Positions 17,481 to 26,910 are shown, counted from the stretch's first letter. The stretch: DNA of 64,000 nucleotides from Methanofollis sp. UBA420 (GCF_002498315.1 NZ_DAGX01000005.1:190085-254084); one strand, 5' to 3'. Notes: generated from the sequence alone by a model not told the origin. Numbers and translations: made by a program.

Positions 17481-17921
17481 ATGCCGGAGACGGTCCCAGT
17501 CCTGATCATGAGTTATCTCCAGGAGATCGCGGCAAAAGGGCGGATGGCAAATCCGTTTTTTGTTCTGATGGGCATCGAAGTCGTATCTTTCGGTGGAGGC
17601 GAGGCCGTGCTCTCGATGACAGTGCGGCCCGAGATGCACAACGGTGCAGGCTGGTTGCAGGGCGGCATCTACACCGCCCTTTCCGACGAGGCGATGGCAC
17701 TTGCCCTCACCACCCTCCTCGACGAAGGCGAGCATATCGCCACGATCTCCGAGACGACGCAGTATTTCAAGGGGGTGCGGGACGGCACCGTCAGGGCAAT
17801 GGGTCGGGTCGTCAGAAAAGGTCATGCCGTCGCCTTTGCCGGGGGCGAGATCACAGGCACCGACGGCACCCTGCTCGCGCGGACGACCGCCTCCTTTGCG
17901 GTCATGGGACAAAAGTCCTGA
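17481..17921 (+). CDS. PaaI-type hotdog-fold thioesterase
   Basis: A 146-residue hotdog protein with the family's helix motif NGAGWLQGGIYTALSDEAMA (near residues 54-73), where the conserved Asn/Asp and Gly shape the active site, and ISETTQYFKG and MGRVVRKGHAVAFAGGEI strands downstream. These enzymes hydrolyse acyl- or aryl-CoA thioesters in the cytosol. The start is taken as ATG 17481; ATG 17508 (MSYLQEIAAKG) would give a 137-residue protein of the more usual length. A TATA-like CTTTATGGG lies near 17450, which would allow a nearly leaderless mRNA. Confidence 0.82.
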   Translation: MPETVPVLIMSYLQEIAAKGRMANPFFVLMGIEVVSFGGGEAVLSMTVRPEMHNGAGWLQGGIYTALSDEAMALALTTLLDEGEHIATISETTQYFKGVRDGTVRAMGRVVRKGHAVAFAGGEITGTDGTLLARTTASFAVMGQKS

Positions 17922-18043
17922 GCGAGGCTGACAGAAGAGGAAAATATCGTGACATTTCATGATCTCCGGAGAAATGCGGTTCAGCCCGGGCCGGGCTTCT
18001 CCTCTCCCCCTCCACTAGAACTATAATCCTCCGGTGAGATATA

Positions 18044-19660
18044 ATGGGGTACGACGAGATCCGCGGGGAATTTGTTTTGAAGTATATATTCGTTACTGGC
18101 GGCGTAATGAGCGGCCTTGGCAAAGGCATTACTGCGGCATCGATCGGGAGGATCCTCAAGAACCGGGGTTACCAGGTCACGGCCATCAAGATCGATCCCT
18201 ACCTGAACATCGATGCAGGCACGATGAACCCCGCCCAGCACGGCGAGGTCTTCGTGCTCAGCGACGGCGGCGAAGTCGACCTCGACCTCGGCAACTACGA
18301 GCGGTTTCTCGACATCGAACTGACGCGGCCCCACAACATCACGACCGGGAAGATTTACAAGACTGTTATCGAGAAAGAGCGTCACGGCGACTTCCTCGGC
18401 AGCACAGTCCAGATCATCCCGCACATCACCGACGAGATCAAGGGCCACATCGCAAAGACTGCCGAGGCCTTTGAAAACCACGGTCACAAGGCCGAGGTCT
18501 GCCTCGTCGAGGTCGGCGGGACTGTCGGCGATATCGAGAGCATGCCATTCCTGGAAGCGGTGCGGCAGATGCGCGGCGAACTCCCGGCACAGGACACCGC
18601 ACTCGTCCACGTGACCCTGGTCCCGGCAGACACGATGGGCGACCTCAAGACCAAACCGACCCAGCACTCGGTCAAGGCGCTGCGCGAACTTGGTCTGCGG
18701 CCCGACATCATCGTCTGCAGGAGCGACCGCGTCCTGCCCGGCCATTCCAGGCGGAAGATCTCCGACTTCTGCGATGTCCCGATCAGCGCTGTCATCAGCG
18801 CCGCGGACGCACCCGACATCTACCAGGTGCCGATGGAGCTTGAGAAAGAGGGGGTCGCAAACGTCATCCTCGACACCCTCGGCCTGGAGAAGCGCGGCGT
18901 GGACTCCGAGTGGTATCACACGGTGACGGCCGAGTACACGAACAGGGCGACGATCGGGATCGTGACCAAGTACGGGATCGAGGACGTCTATCTCTCGATC
19001 AAGGAGGCGCTGAAGCATGCCGGCCGCGCCCTCTCGACAGAGGTGCGGATCCGGTGGCTGGACGCCGAGACCTTCGACGACCATGACCTTGCCGAACTCG
19101 ACGGCATCCTTGTACCGGGTGGGTTCGGTTCGCGGGGCGTCCCCGGCAAGATCCGCGCCATCCAGTATGCCCGGGAGCACCAGATCCCCTTCCTGGGGAT
19201 CTGCCTCGGTTTCCAGATGGCGGTCGTCGAGTTCGCCCGTGACGTGCTCGGCTACAAAGACGCTATCTCCGAGGAGTTCGGGCCTGGTACGCATGTCATC
19301 GCTCTCCTGCCCGAGCAGGAAGAGGTGAAAGACCTCGGCGGGACAATGCGCCTTGGCAACTGCCAGGTCGATGTGGCGACCGGCACGACGGCCTGGGACC
19401 TCTATGGGAAGACCGGGATCATCGAGCGCCACCGCCACCGGTACGAGGTGAACCCCGACTATATCGAGGAGATCACAAAGGCGGGGCTGGTCTTCTCCGG
19501 CAAGAACGGGAACAGGATGGAGATCCTGGAACTGCCTGGCCACCCGTTCTTCTTTGCGACCCAGTTCCATCCTGAATTCAGGTCGAGGCCGACACGGCCG
19601 TCGCCGCCGTACCTCGGCTTTGTGAACGCGTGCAAGGAAAATAAAGAGATAAAACAGTAG
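18044..19660 (+). CDS. pyrG: CTP synthase
   Basis: A 538-residue enzyme that makes CTP from UTP, ATP and glutamine. The N-terminal synthetase domain has KYIFVTGGVMSGLGKG (P-loop), KIDPYLNIDAG and HGEVFVLSDGGE. The C-terminal amidotransferase domain has GICLGFQM (catalytic Cys) and the His/Glu pair in FHPEF. ATG 18044 has a GGTGAG ribosome binding site; the usual family start (KYIFVTGG) would be a TTG at 18077, so eleven N-terminal residues are in doubt. guaAB follows after ten bases, so pyrimidine and purine synthesis genes are cotranscribed. Confidence 0.95.
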   Translation: MGYDEIRGEFVLKYIFVTGGVMSGLGKGITAASIGRILKNRGYQVTAIKIDPYLNIDAGTMNPAQHGEVFVLSDGGEVDLDLGNYERFLDIELTRPHNITTGKIYKTVIEKERHGDFLGSTVQIIPHITDEIKGHIAKTAEAFENHGHKAEVCLVEVGGTVGDIESMPFLEAVRQMRGELPAQDTALVHVTLVPADTMGDLKTKPTQHSVKALRELGLRPDIIVCRSDRVLPGHSRRKISDFCDVPISAVISAADAPDIYQVPMELEKEGVANVILDTLGLEKRGVDSEWYHTVTAEYTNRATIGIVTKYGIEDVYLSIKEALKHAGRALSTEVRIRWLDAETFDDHDLAELDGILVPGGFGSRGVPGKIRAIQYAREHQIPFLGICLGFQMAVVEFARDVLGYKDAISEEFGPGTHVIALLPEQEEVKDLGGTMRLGNCQVDVATGTTAWDLYGKTGIIERHRHRYEVNPDYIEEITKAGLVFSGKNGNRMEILELPGHPFFFATQFHPEFRSRPTRPSPPYLGFVNACKENKEIKQ

Positions 19661-19670
19661 AGGAAGTGCA

Positions 19671-20588
19671 ATGGTGAAGGTAGAGAAGTTTGTCGAGACC
19701 GCGATCGAGGAGATCAAGAAGGAGGCCGGGGACGAGAAGGTTGTCGTCGCCCTCTCCGGCGGTGTCGATTCATCGGTATGCGCGATGCTCGCAAGCCGCG
19801 CCATCGGGAAGAACCTGATCCCCATCTATGTGGACACCGGGCTGATGAGGAAGGGCGAGAGCGAGCGGATCTGCGAACTCTTCTGCGACCTCGGGCTGAA
19901 GAGGGTCAATGCAGCGGACGAGTTCTTCGCGGCGCTGAAGGGGATCACCGACCCCGAAGAGAAGAGAAAGGCCATCGGCGAGAAGTTTGTCAGGATCTTC
20001 GAGCGCGAGGCAAAGGCGACGGGTGCGAAGTACCTCCTGCAGGGGACGATCTACCCTGACAGGATCGAGAGCGAGGGCGGGATCAAGAGCCACCACAATG
20101 TCGGCGGCATGCCTATCGACATGCTCTTCAAAAAGGTCATCGAGCCCCTCCGCGACCTGTACAAGGACGAGGTGCGGGACGTTGCCGGTGCCGTCGGCCT
20201 GCCGGCCGAGATCCAGCACAGGATGCCCTTCCCTGGCCCGGGCCTTGCGGTCCGCGTCCTCGGCGAGGTCACGCCCGAGAAGATCGCGGTCGCCCGCGAG
20301 GCGAACGCCATCGTCGAGGAGGAACTGGTGGAGCGTTACCAGCCGTGGCAGTGCTTCGCCGCCCTCCTCGGCCGGGGGACCGGCGTCAAGGGCGACATCA
20401 GGTGCTTCGGCTGGGTCGTCGCCATCAGGGCGGTGAACTCCCGCGACGGCATGACTGCCGACCCGCTGGAAGTGCCGTTCCCGGTGCTCACTGCAATTGC
20501 CGGACGGATCACCTCGGAGATCGCCGAGGTCTCCAGGGTCGTCTACGACATCACCCCCAAGCCCCCTGCGACCATCGAATACGAGTGA
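19671..20588 (+). CDS. guaAB: GMP synthase ATP-pyrophosphatase subunit
   Basis: A 305-residue protein with the ATP-PPase loop VVVALSGGVDSSV (residues 24-36) and the GMP synthase dimerisation domain at the C-terminus (FPVLTAIAGRITSEIAEV...PKPPATIEYE). Most archaea split GMP synthetase into a glutaminase (GuaAA) and this synthetase subunit; no glutaminase gene is in the window. It converts XMP to GMP with ammonia from its partner. It sits 10 bp after pyrG and 12 bp before argD. Confidence 0.95.
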   Translation: MVKVEKFVETAIEEIKKEAGDEKVVVALSGGVDSSVCAMLASRAIGKNLIPIYVDTGLMRKGESERICELFCDLGLKRVNAADEFFAALKGITDPEEKRKAIGEKFVRIFEREAKATGAKYLLQGTIYPDRIESEGGIKSHHNVGGMPIDMLFKKVIEPLRDLYKDEVRDVAGAVGLPAEIQHRMPFPGPGLAVRVLGEVTPEKIAVAREANAIVEEELVERYQPWQCFAALLGRGTGVKGDIRCFGWVVAIRAVNSRDGMTADPLEVPFPVLTAIAGRITSEIAEVSRVVYDITPKPPATIEYE

Positions 20589-20600
20589 GGCGACAGTATT

Positions 20601-21740
20601 ATGATGGAGTTATCACGGAATTACCGGGAACTGGATGCTCGCTATTACATGCCCGCCTTCTCGCGCACGATCGAGATCGTGCGCGGGCAGGGAGCGCATG
20701 TCTGGGACGCGGACGGGAAGGAGTATATCGACTGCGTGGCCGGGATTGCCGTCTGCAGCACGGGCCACTGCCACCCCGCGGTGGTGGAGGCGATCTGTTC
20801 GCAGGCGCATGACCTGATCCACTGCTCGAACCTCTACTATGTGCCGCACCAGGCCGAACTTGCCGAGAAGATCGTTGAGATCTCGGGCTTCAAGAACGGC
20901 AAGGCCTTCTTCTCGAACTCCGGGGCCGAGGCGAACGAGGGCGCACTGAAACTCGCCCGCCTTGCCACCGGCAGGAAGAAGTTCGTCTCTTTCACCCACA
21001 GTTTCCACGGGCGGACGATGGGGTCGCTTGCCGTCACCTTCAAGCCGAATATCCGCGAGCCCTTCGAGCCCCTTGAACCGGGCTGCACCTTCGTCGAATA
21101 CGGCGACCTCGATGCCCTGGAGAAGGCCGTGGACACCGACACCGCAGGCGTGATCGTCGAGGTGATCCAGGGTGAAGCCGGCGTCATTTCCGCCCCTGAA
21201 GGTTTCCTTGAGGGTATCAGGGATGTCTGCGACAGGAAGGGCGCCCTGGTGATCGTCGACGAGGTCCAGACCGGGATGGGCAGGACCGGAAAGTGGTTCG
21301 CCTTCCAGCACACGAAGGCGGTGCCGGACATCGTCACGATCGCGAAGGGTATTGCGAGCGGTTTCCCCATGGGCGCGCTTGTCGCCCGCGAGGGCCTTGA
21401 GTTCAAGAAGAGCGAGCACGGCAGCACCTTTGCAGGCGGCCCCCTCGCCTGCGCAGCGGCCAGGGCGACGATCGGTGTCATCGAAGGGCTTCTCCCGTCG
21501 ATACCGGAGAAGGCCGGGCGCTTTGCCCGCGGCCTTGCCGCCCACAACCCCCGGGTGCACGGCCTCATGATCGGTTTCACCCTTGGCGAGCGCTGTCCTG
21601 CCGTGCAGGCGTACTGTGCCGAGCACGGCGTCCTGATCAACTGTGCGGCAGACGGGAACATCCGCCTGGTCCCGCCCCTGGTGATCTCGGACGAGGAGAT
21701 CGACACGGCTGTCGGGGTCATCAATGCAGCGCTTCGTTAG
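20601..21740 (+). CDS. argD: Acetylornithine aminotransferase
   Basis: A 379-residue class III PLP aminotransferase that turns N-acetylglutamate semialdehyde into N-acetylornithine in arginine synthesis. Visible features are FSNSGAEANEGALKLAR, the GRTMGSLAVT loop, VIVDEVQTGMGRTG with the PLP-binding Asp, and the Schiff-base Lys in TIAKGIASGFPMGA. It is in an operon between guaAB and hisC, whose start lies inside its last codons (17-bp overlap). The relation to lysine or ornithine specificity is not distinguishable, but ArgD is the usual assignment. Confidence 0.93.
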   Translation: MMELSRNYRELDARYYMPAFSRTIEIVRGQGAHVWDADGKEYIDCVAGIAVCSTGHCHPAVVEAICSQAHDLIHCSNLYYVPHQAELAEKIVEISGFKNGKAFFSNSGAEANEGALKLARLATGRKKFVSFTHSFHGRTMGSLAVTFKPNIREPFEPLEPGCTFVEYGDLDALEKAVDTDTAGVIVEVIQGEAGVISAPEGFLEGIRDVCDRKGALVIVDEVQTGMGRTGKWFAFQHTKAVPDIVTIAKGIASGFPMGALVAREGLEFKKSEHGSTFAGGPLACAAARATIGVIEGLLPSIPEKAGRFARGLAAHNPRVHGLMIGFTLGERCPAVQAYCAEHGVLINCAADGNIRLVPPLVISDEEIDTAVGVINAALR

Positions 21741-22782
21741 ACAGCAGTACGCCGCACCCGGCGGCTACGTCTTTGCGAAGAGCGCGGAGGAGATCGCCCG
21801 CGAGAACGCGCTTGACCGCGTCGCCCGCCTGGCCAGCAACGAGAACCCTTTCCCACCGTCTGATGTGGTGGTCGCCGCCGGCCTCGCCGCCCTGAAGGAG
21901 GGGAACCGGTATCCTGCCGGCCACCCCGATGCGATCCTCAGGGCGCTGAAGGCGGTTCACGGCGATCACGCCTTCATCATCGGGAATGGGATGGACGGCG
22001 TGATCGAGACGGTCGTGCGGACGGTGGTCGACCCCGGCGACCGCGTCGTCGTCTCCACCCCGACATTCTCCTTCTACGGTCTTGCGGCGGCGGCGCAGGG
22101 TGCCGAAGTCGTGAACGTGCCGCGGGAACCCGACTTCTCGGTCGATGCCGGACGCTTCATCGAGGCGTGCCGCGGCGCGAAACTCGCTTTCCTCTGCACG
22201 CCGAACAACCCGACAGGGAATGCCGTCCCCGTCGAGACGGTGCGGGAGATCCTCGACGGGATCGACTGCCTCCTCTTCCTGGACAACGCCTACATCGAGT
22301 TCTCCGATATCGACTACCGCCCCCTGATGAAAGAGTACGACACTCTCATCGAGGGGCGGACCATGTCAAAGGCCTATTCCCTTGCGGGTCTGCGCTTCGG
22401 GTACGCTTTTATCCCCGACCGCCTCCTCCCCCACCTGGACAGTGCGTCCACGCCCTTTGCCGTGAACACCGTCGCCCTTGCGGCGGCCGGTGCGGCCCTG
22501 GCCGATCAGGCGCACATCAGGGAGGCCGTCGCGCATGTCCGGGCGTGGAGAGAGCGGTTCATAGCAGAGATCCCCCTGCCGGTGACGCCGTCCGACGCGA
22601 ACTTTATCCTCGTCGACGTCGCACCTCTCACCGGTGATGAGGCGATGGAGCGCCTCGCCGCCCGCGGTGTGATTGTTCGGTCGTGCCGGAGCTTCCCCGG
22701 CCTTGAAGACCGCTATATCAGGGTCAGCATCGGGGCGGACTGGGAGAACGAGCTGTTTCTACGCGGGATTGCAGAACTATGA
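21724..22782 (+). CDS. hisC: Histidinol-phosphate aminotransferase
   Basis: A 352-residue class I/II PLP aminotransferase. Motifs include LASNENPFPPSD near the N-terminus, the PLP-binding IIGNGMDGVIE, CTPNNPTGNAVP, LDNAYIEFSD and the lysine in TMSKAYSLAGLRFGYA. It carries out the glutamate-dependent step before histidinol phosphate. The gene overlaps argD by 17 bp and the AK6-like gene by 4 bp (ATGA), so expression is tightly coupled. Confidence 0.93.
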   Translation: MQRFVRQQYAAPGGYVFAKSAEEIARENALDRVARLASNENPFPPSDVVVAAGLAALKEGNRYPAGHPDAILRALKAVHGDHAFIIGNGMDGVIETVVRTVVDPGDRVVVSTPTFSFYGLAAAAQGAEVVNVPREPDFSVDAGRFIEACRGAKLAFLCTPNNPTGNAVPVETVREILDGIDCLLFLDNAYIEFSDIDYRPLMKEYDTLIEGRTMSKAYSLAGLRFGYAFIPDRLLPHLDSASTPFAVNTVALAAAGAALADQAHIREAVAHVRAWRERFIAEIPLPVTPSDANFILVDVAPLTGDEAMERLAARGVIVRSCRSFPGLEDRYIRVSIGADWENELFLRGIAEL

Positions 22783-23291
22783 TGATTGGCATCACCGGTA
22801 CGCCGGGCACGGGAAAGAGCACCATCGCCGGGATCCTGGAGAGCCGCGGCCATGTGGTCGTCAGGGCCGGCGAGACAGTCGGGCCGTTTGTCCTCGGCGA
22901 CGACCCTGCACGCGATACGAAAATCGTGGACGAGGAGGCATGGGCGGCGGCGTTCACCCCGGTAGACGGTTTTGTCGAGGGACACCTCGCCCACATCCTC
23001 CCCTGCGACCGTATCGTCGTCCTCAGGTGCCGGCCCGATGTGCTGGAAACGCGCCTTGTGGCCCGCGGCTATGCTGAGGCAAAGGTGCGCGAGAATGCCG
23101 AGGCCGAGGCACTCGACGTGATCCTTGTCGAGACTCTGGAAAACTTTGAAAGGAATGTGGTGCTTGAGATCGACACGACGACGACCGGCCCTGAGGAGGC
23201 CGCCGATCTCATCGCGGGCTTTGCCGCCGGGACTGTGCCCCCGTCCTCGGGCTCGTTCGACTGGTCGGCGTACCTGCTGGAGGGTCTATGA
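22779..23291 (+). CDS. AK6/Fap7-type adenylate kinase
   Basis: A 170-residue small P-loop kinase beginning MMIGITGTPGTGKSTIAG, with a Walker A GTPGTGKS and the short helical lid region (CRPDVLETRLVARGYAEAKVRENAEAEALD) typical of the AK6/Fap7 family. Members phosphorylate AMP and are linked in eukaryotes and archaea to small-ribosomal-subunit maturation. It is read four bases into the hisC end and four bases over the start of the next gene, so it is embedded in the operon. Confidence 0.88.
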   Translation: MMIGITGTPGTGKSTIAGILESRGHVVVRAGETVGPFVLGDDPARDTKIVDEEAWAAAFTPVDGFVEGHLAHILPCDRIVVLRCRPDVLETRLVARGYAEAKVRENAEAEALDVILVETLENFERNVVLEIDTTTTGPEEAADLIAGFAAGTVPPSSGSFDWSAYLLEGL

Positions 23292-23881
23292 CCCTCGACC
23301 GCTTCCGCCCCTATGTCGCAGGCCTCCTGACCCCGGCGATCGCCGCGGCCAGGGCCCTCCGCCTGACGCCGAACTTCTTCTCCGTCGGCGCTCTCCTCGC
23401 CGCCTTTGCGGCCGGCCTCGCCTTCTATGAAGGGATGCTCGCCGCCGCCATCGTCCTTGTGGCGGTCAATGCCATCTTTGACGCGCTGGACGGCGCCCTC
23501 GCCCGGGAACTTGCCATCGCAAGCCTGCGCGGCGACTTCATCGACCATGTCTCAGACCGCTACGCAGACATCGTCATCATCACCGGCATCTTTGCCGGAG
23601 GTGCGGCCTCGTGGGAGATCGGGGTCTTTGCCCTCACGGGCGTGCTGATGTCCTCGTACATGGGCACGCAGGCGCAGGCCCTCGGTGTCGGCCGCTATTA
23701 CGGCGGTGTCCTCGGGCGTGCAGACAGGCTTGTCCTCCTCATGATCGCCGGCGTCCTCGACCTCTTCCTCGGGACGACGGTCTATGGCCTCCCGTACCTC
23801 GGCTGGCTCCTGGTCTTCTTCGGGATCTTCGGCCACTACACCGCCATCCAGAGGATTGCGTATATCTGGAAGCGGATCTGA
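23288..23881 (+). CDS. CDP-alcohol phosphatidyltransferase family membrane enzyme
   Basis: A 197-residue protein with several membrane helices and the CDP-alcohol transferase signature DALDGALAR, continuing to GDFIDHVSD with the expected Asp residues. In archaea such enzymes attach a polar head group (inositol phosphate, glycerol phosphate or serine) to CDP-archaeol to make membrane phospholipids. The substrate is not evident; archaetidylinositol phosphate synthase is the most common archaeal member of this size. It is the last gene of the pyrG-guaAB-argD-hisC-AK6 run, followed by a T7 tract. Confidence 0.88.
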   Translation: MTLDRFRPYVAGLLTPAIAAARALRLTPNFFSVGALLAAFAAGLAFYEGMLAAAIVLVAVNAIFDALDGALARELAIASLRGDFIDHVSDRYADIVIITGIFAGGAASWEIGVFALTGVLMSSYMGTQAQALGVGRYYGGVLGRADRLVLLMIAGVLDLFLGTTVYGLPYLGWLLVFFGIFGHYTAIQRIAYIWKRI

Positions 23882-23884
23882 AAC

Positions 23885-23891
23885 TTTTTTT
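23885..23891 (+). terminator. T7 tract after phosphatidyltransferase gene
   Basis: Seven T residues start four bases after the stop codon of the phosphatidyltransferase gene and close the operon running from pyrG. Confidence 0.45.
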
Positions 23892-24258
23892 CTGGCGGAT
23901 GAGGAGAGGAAGCCGGTCTCTCCTCATTTCTCATGATTGGGGACGGACGGCGACACGCGGCCATGTGAAACGCGGCCGACCTTTCCACCCTCGCGCCTGG
24001 TTTACACCGGGTGGTGCAAACATGGCGGCCGCGGAGGGGAGCCATATCCGACGGCTATGTGTGTACAGGAGTACAGAGAGAGAAGTGTGTACAGATACCC
24101 CGGATAATTTGCACACGATCCGGAGAACACCCGGCACGGTCGGCCGCGGCGTGTGTGTCATGCTGTGAAATCCGGGGTGGTGCAAACGACGGGAATTTTT
24201 GGGCTTGAACGACTTTATTTCCATATCTGCGGTTTTCTGTAACTTCTTTCCCGGGTGC

Positions 24259-24294
24259 AAACCCGGCGCGAAGTATAAACCTGGCGCGAAGTAA
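24259..24294. repeat. Tandem 18-bp direct repeat
   Basis: AAACCCGGCGCGAAGTAT is followed without gap by AAACCTGGCGCGAAGTAA (16 of 18 identical). It lies in the gene-free region next to repeated GGTGCAAAC motifs and could be a protein-binding array or a relic. Confidence 0.6.
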
Positions 24295-24407
24295 CTACAG
24301 GGGTTCTGGGCTCTGTAGAGACACCCATGCCAGGGGAGATGTATCTCCCCATAATCCTGTGACAGGCCGCGTGGATCCGCTACCTTTCCCCCGGCGGTAC
24401 CGGGGCC

Positions 24408-24493
24408 GACGACCTAAAGGTCTTCTCAAGCTCGCTGACGCCCGCAATCCCTGGACCGCGAAACCTTCGGTTTCTCGACTCCCTCCGGTCGTC
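24408..24493 (-). repeat. Dispersed intergenic hairpin repeat, copies c and d
   Basis: On the minus strand, copy d reads GACGAC, GGAGTCGAGAA, then the hairpin GAAACC-GAA-GGTTTC (24460-24474). Copy c follows with GCGAGCTTGAGAA and a weaker stem GAAGACC/GGTCGTC. The blocks match copies at 6199, 6971, 44480 and 44640. Confidence 0.6.
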
Positions 24494-24599
24494 CCTGATC
24501 GAGAGAGACAGGGCTACGGCAATCTCCCTCCTCTGGTTCTCCTGTTCATTCTTCCTGGGGCCAATCATATGTGGGGATCCGGTTTCCCCCGCCTGCAGT

Positions 24600-25802
24600 T
24601 CACCGGCGGCATGAGACCGGGACGAGGGCGGTGCCTGTGGTGAAATATCGTAAATAGCGCTCATCAGGTTCTTCGAGAGGGGTGACATACTTCGTCAGGA
24701 CGAGGTAACCATCGTCTGTGGCGATTGCCCCTGAGCCCCAGTCCATCCCCGGATAGCCGGTGGTCTTCTGCCAGCGGAGCTCACCGTCCCGGCCGAACGC
24801 TGCGATGAGGGTGTCGGTGGCATATGTCGTGAAGGGCGGGCACTCGATATCGTACGAGAGGATCCCGACGGCGACGATCTCGCCGTCTGGCCCATCAAGG
24901 AGGGTCTCGAAGGTTGCCGCTCCCCTCTCTTCGTACTGCCGTTCCCAGATGATGGAGCCCTCAGGGCTCATCTTTGTCAGGGCCGGAACCTGACCCTCCG
25001 TGTGCCGCACGGTGCCGGCAACGACAAAACCGTCATCCACCGGCAAAAGGGCTGAGATCTCCCCCGGCCAGGCCTCTGCAGAAAGGACGGTGCCGTTCTG
25101 ACCGGCCCTGACGAGCGAATGGCTGGTGGTGATGAAGACCGTGTCCCCTGTATCTGCAATCCCGGTCACGTCGCCTCCGGCATCGCTGCTGGAGACGACA
25201 AAGGAGGTCTCGAGGAGGGGGGCGCCGCCTGTGTCGAGGCGCCAGAGAGAGGTCTCGCGCCGGTTCTCGACCGTGTAATTATCGACGGTGCTCACGGTGT
25301 CCCGGTGCCCGGCGAGGAAAAATCCCCTGTCAGAGGCGGGGGCGATCTTCAGGACACCTGAGTCCTCCTCCAATGTGCTCTGCATCTCCCACCGGAGGGT
25401 GCCGTCGTCGGCGAATTCCGCGGCCCATGCTTTCCTCTGTTTGCTGCCGGCGACGACCCACCCGCCGTCAGGAGCGGAGACGGCGGCACGGGGACTGGCA
25501 TCTGCGGAGGCCGTCCAGAGGGTAGAACCACCCGGCCCGGCCCTGATGAGGAGGGCCTCAGAGGTATCCTCCTCCGGCAGGTAGGTGACTGCGTCGACGA
25601 CCAGGAGATAGCCCCCGTCCTCTGCCGGAAGGAGGGCGATCGGGATGAGGTCGCCTGTACCCGATGGCGCCCTCTCCCCCAGGTTCAGGAGAGATATCGG
25701 GGAGGAGAGGGTCAGGCCGGCCTGGACAGAGATCGCACTGGCCAGGGGACAGATCGATGCGAGAAAAAGTGTCAAAAGGATGAATGAAACGATCGGGCGC
25801 AT
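24600..25802 (-). CDS. Exported protein, probable beta-propeller
   Basis: A 400-residue protein starting MRPIVSFILLTLFLASICPL, a clear signal peptide ending near ASA (the Cys may instead mark a lipobox). The mature part has repeated units of about 50 residues with patterns like DGGWVVAGSKQRKAWAAEF and DRGFFLAGHRDT, and W-E/Q-R-Q-Y strands, as in PQQ/kelch-like propellers of methanogen surface proteins. There is no C-terminal anchor. Upstream in-frame residues to 25862 precede a typical signal start and are excluded. Function unknown; cell-surface or periplasmic-side location is inferred. Confidence 0.7.
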   Translation of the reverse strand: MRPIVSFILLTLFLASICPLASAISVQAGLTLSSPISLLNLGERAPSGTGDLIPIALLPAEDGGYLLVVDAVTYLPEEDTSEALLIRAGPGGSTLWTASADASPRAAVSAPDGGWVVAGSKQRKAWAAEFADDGTLRWEMQSTLEEDSGVLKIAPASDRGFFLAGHRDTVSTVDNYTVENRRETSLWRLDTGGAPLLETSFVVSSSDAGGDVTGIADTGDTVFITTSHSLVRAGQNGTVLSAEAWPGEISALLPVDDGFVVAGTVRHTEGQVPALTKMSPEGSIIWERQYEERGAATFETLLDGPDGEIVAVGILSYDIECPPFTTYATDTLIAAFGRDGELRWQKTTGYPGMDWGSGAIATDDGYLVLTKYVTPLEEPDERYLRYFTTGTALVPVSCRR

Positions 25803-25887
25803 AGACGTTCTCTGTAATGACGATAAATAAAACAGATGGATTTGAAGCTCTTTATCATTCATTCTGAAAAAAGGAGCGGTCAGATCC

Positions 25888-26889
25888 TCAGAACCACGCG
25901 TCGAGTGTCTTCTGTCCCGCCGTCTTCCCGAGACGGTCGAGGGCCGCCTCGACCCGTTCTTCGGAGAAGGAATATTCGCCGCAGAGCATGGCGACGATCC
26001 CCTCCCTGTCCGGACTCTTCCAGGCGAGATGGTAGTCGTCGGTGATGGGGGGATCCAGGAAGAACGAGCGCACCGGCTCGGGGTCGAAGTCCGGGGTCTT
26101 CTCCCGGATCGTCTCCGCGAAACCGCCCTTCTTCACGATCTTCAGGGCCGTCTTCGCCCCCACGCCCCTGATGCCGGGGTTGAAGTCGGTCCCCACCAGG
26201 ATCCCGACCTCCACCAGTTCCTCGCGCGTGAGGCCGAGACCGCCGAGCACCGCCGCAAGGGAGACCGACTCCGGGCGCACCGTCACCTGCCTCCCCCGCA
26301 TCTTCCTCTTCCCCGAGATCGTCAGGTTCCGCAGGAGGTGCGGCGCCCCGAAGAGGAGTGAGTCGTAGTCCTGCGAGGCCGCCGTCGAGACGTCGCCCTT
26401 CTGCGCCATGTAGGCCGCCTGGGCCTCGCCCTCGCTCGGCGCCTGGACCCAGGGTATGCCCATGAACTCAAGGAGACGCCGACCGGACGCGATCATCGCG
26501 TCATCGATCCGTGTCGAGGCGCGCGCCTGCTTGTAGGCTTCCGCGGTGTCGCCGCATGCAATGGCCTCCTGCCACCTGACACCCGCGGCCTCACGCACTT
26601 CCCGGCGCTTCTCGACCGTCGTGCTCTTCAGTTCCGGGGGTGCGCCGTCAAAGACATAGACCGGGCGTATCCCTTTCTCCAGGAAGTTGATATTCCGGAA
26701 AAACAACCCTGAAAGGTGGGAGGTGACACGCCCTTCCGCGTCCATCAGGGGAGTGCCGTCAGGTTGCCTGATGATGGTCAGGAACTGGTACAGCGCGTTG
26801 AAGGCATCGATGCCAACCGCGCCCCGCACGTCGTCAAGCTCCATCTCCTGACAGAACTCGCCGAGTATATCACGTAATGCAACGCCCAT
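25888..26889 (-). CDS. fen: Flap endonuclease 1
   Basis: A 333-residue structure-specific nuclease that removes 5' flaps during Okazaki-fragment maturation and repair. The N-terminal XPG region has VGIDAFNALYQFL and VYVFDGAPP, the internal region has APSEGEAQAAYM and ASQDYDSLLFG with the metal-binding acidic residues, and LVGTDFNPGIRGVGAKTAL is the helix-hairpin region. The C-terminus QKTLDAWF is a PCNA-interacting box (QxxLxxWF). Length and motifs are complete. It stands alone on the minus strand, upstream of a small membrane-protein gene. Confidence 0.96.
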   Translation of the reverse strand: MGVALRDILGEFCQEMELDDVRGAVGIDAFNALYQFLTIIRQPDGTPLMDAEGRVTSHLSGLFFRNINFLEKGIRPVYVFDGAPPELKSTTVEKRREVREAAGVRWQEAIACGDTAEAYKQARASTRIDDAMIASGRRLLEFMGIPWVQAPSEGEAQAAYMAQKGDVSTAASQDYDSLLFGAPHLLRNLTISGKRKMRGRQVTVRPESVSLAAVLGGLGLTREELVEVGILVGTDFNPGIRGVGAKTALKIVKKGGFAETIREKTPDFDPEPVRSFFLDPPITDDYHLAWKSPDREGIVAMLCGEYSFSEERVEAALDRLGKTAGQKTLDAWF

Positions 26890-26910
26890 GGATAATCTCG
26901 CAAAAAGGGT

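Larger units (their letters stand above)
23882..24599. other. 718-bp gene-free region with repeats
   Basis: No convincing gene is present. The stretch contains three copies of GGTGCAAAC (24013, 24179, 24254), two of GTGTGTACAG (24059 and 24085), a tandem 18-bp repeat (24259-24294), a stem-loop GGGGAGA-TGTA-TCTCCCC at 24333-24350, and two copies of the dispersed hairpin repeat (24408-24493). It lies between the end of the pyrG operon and the 3' end of a convergent gene. Confidence 0.6.
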
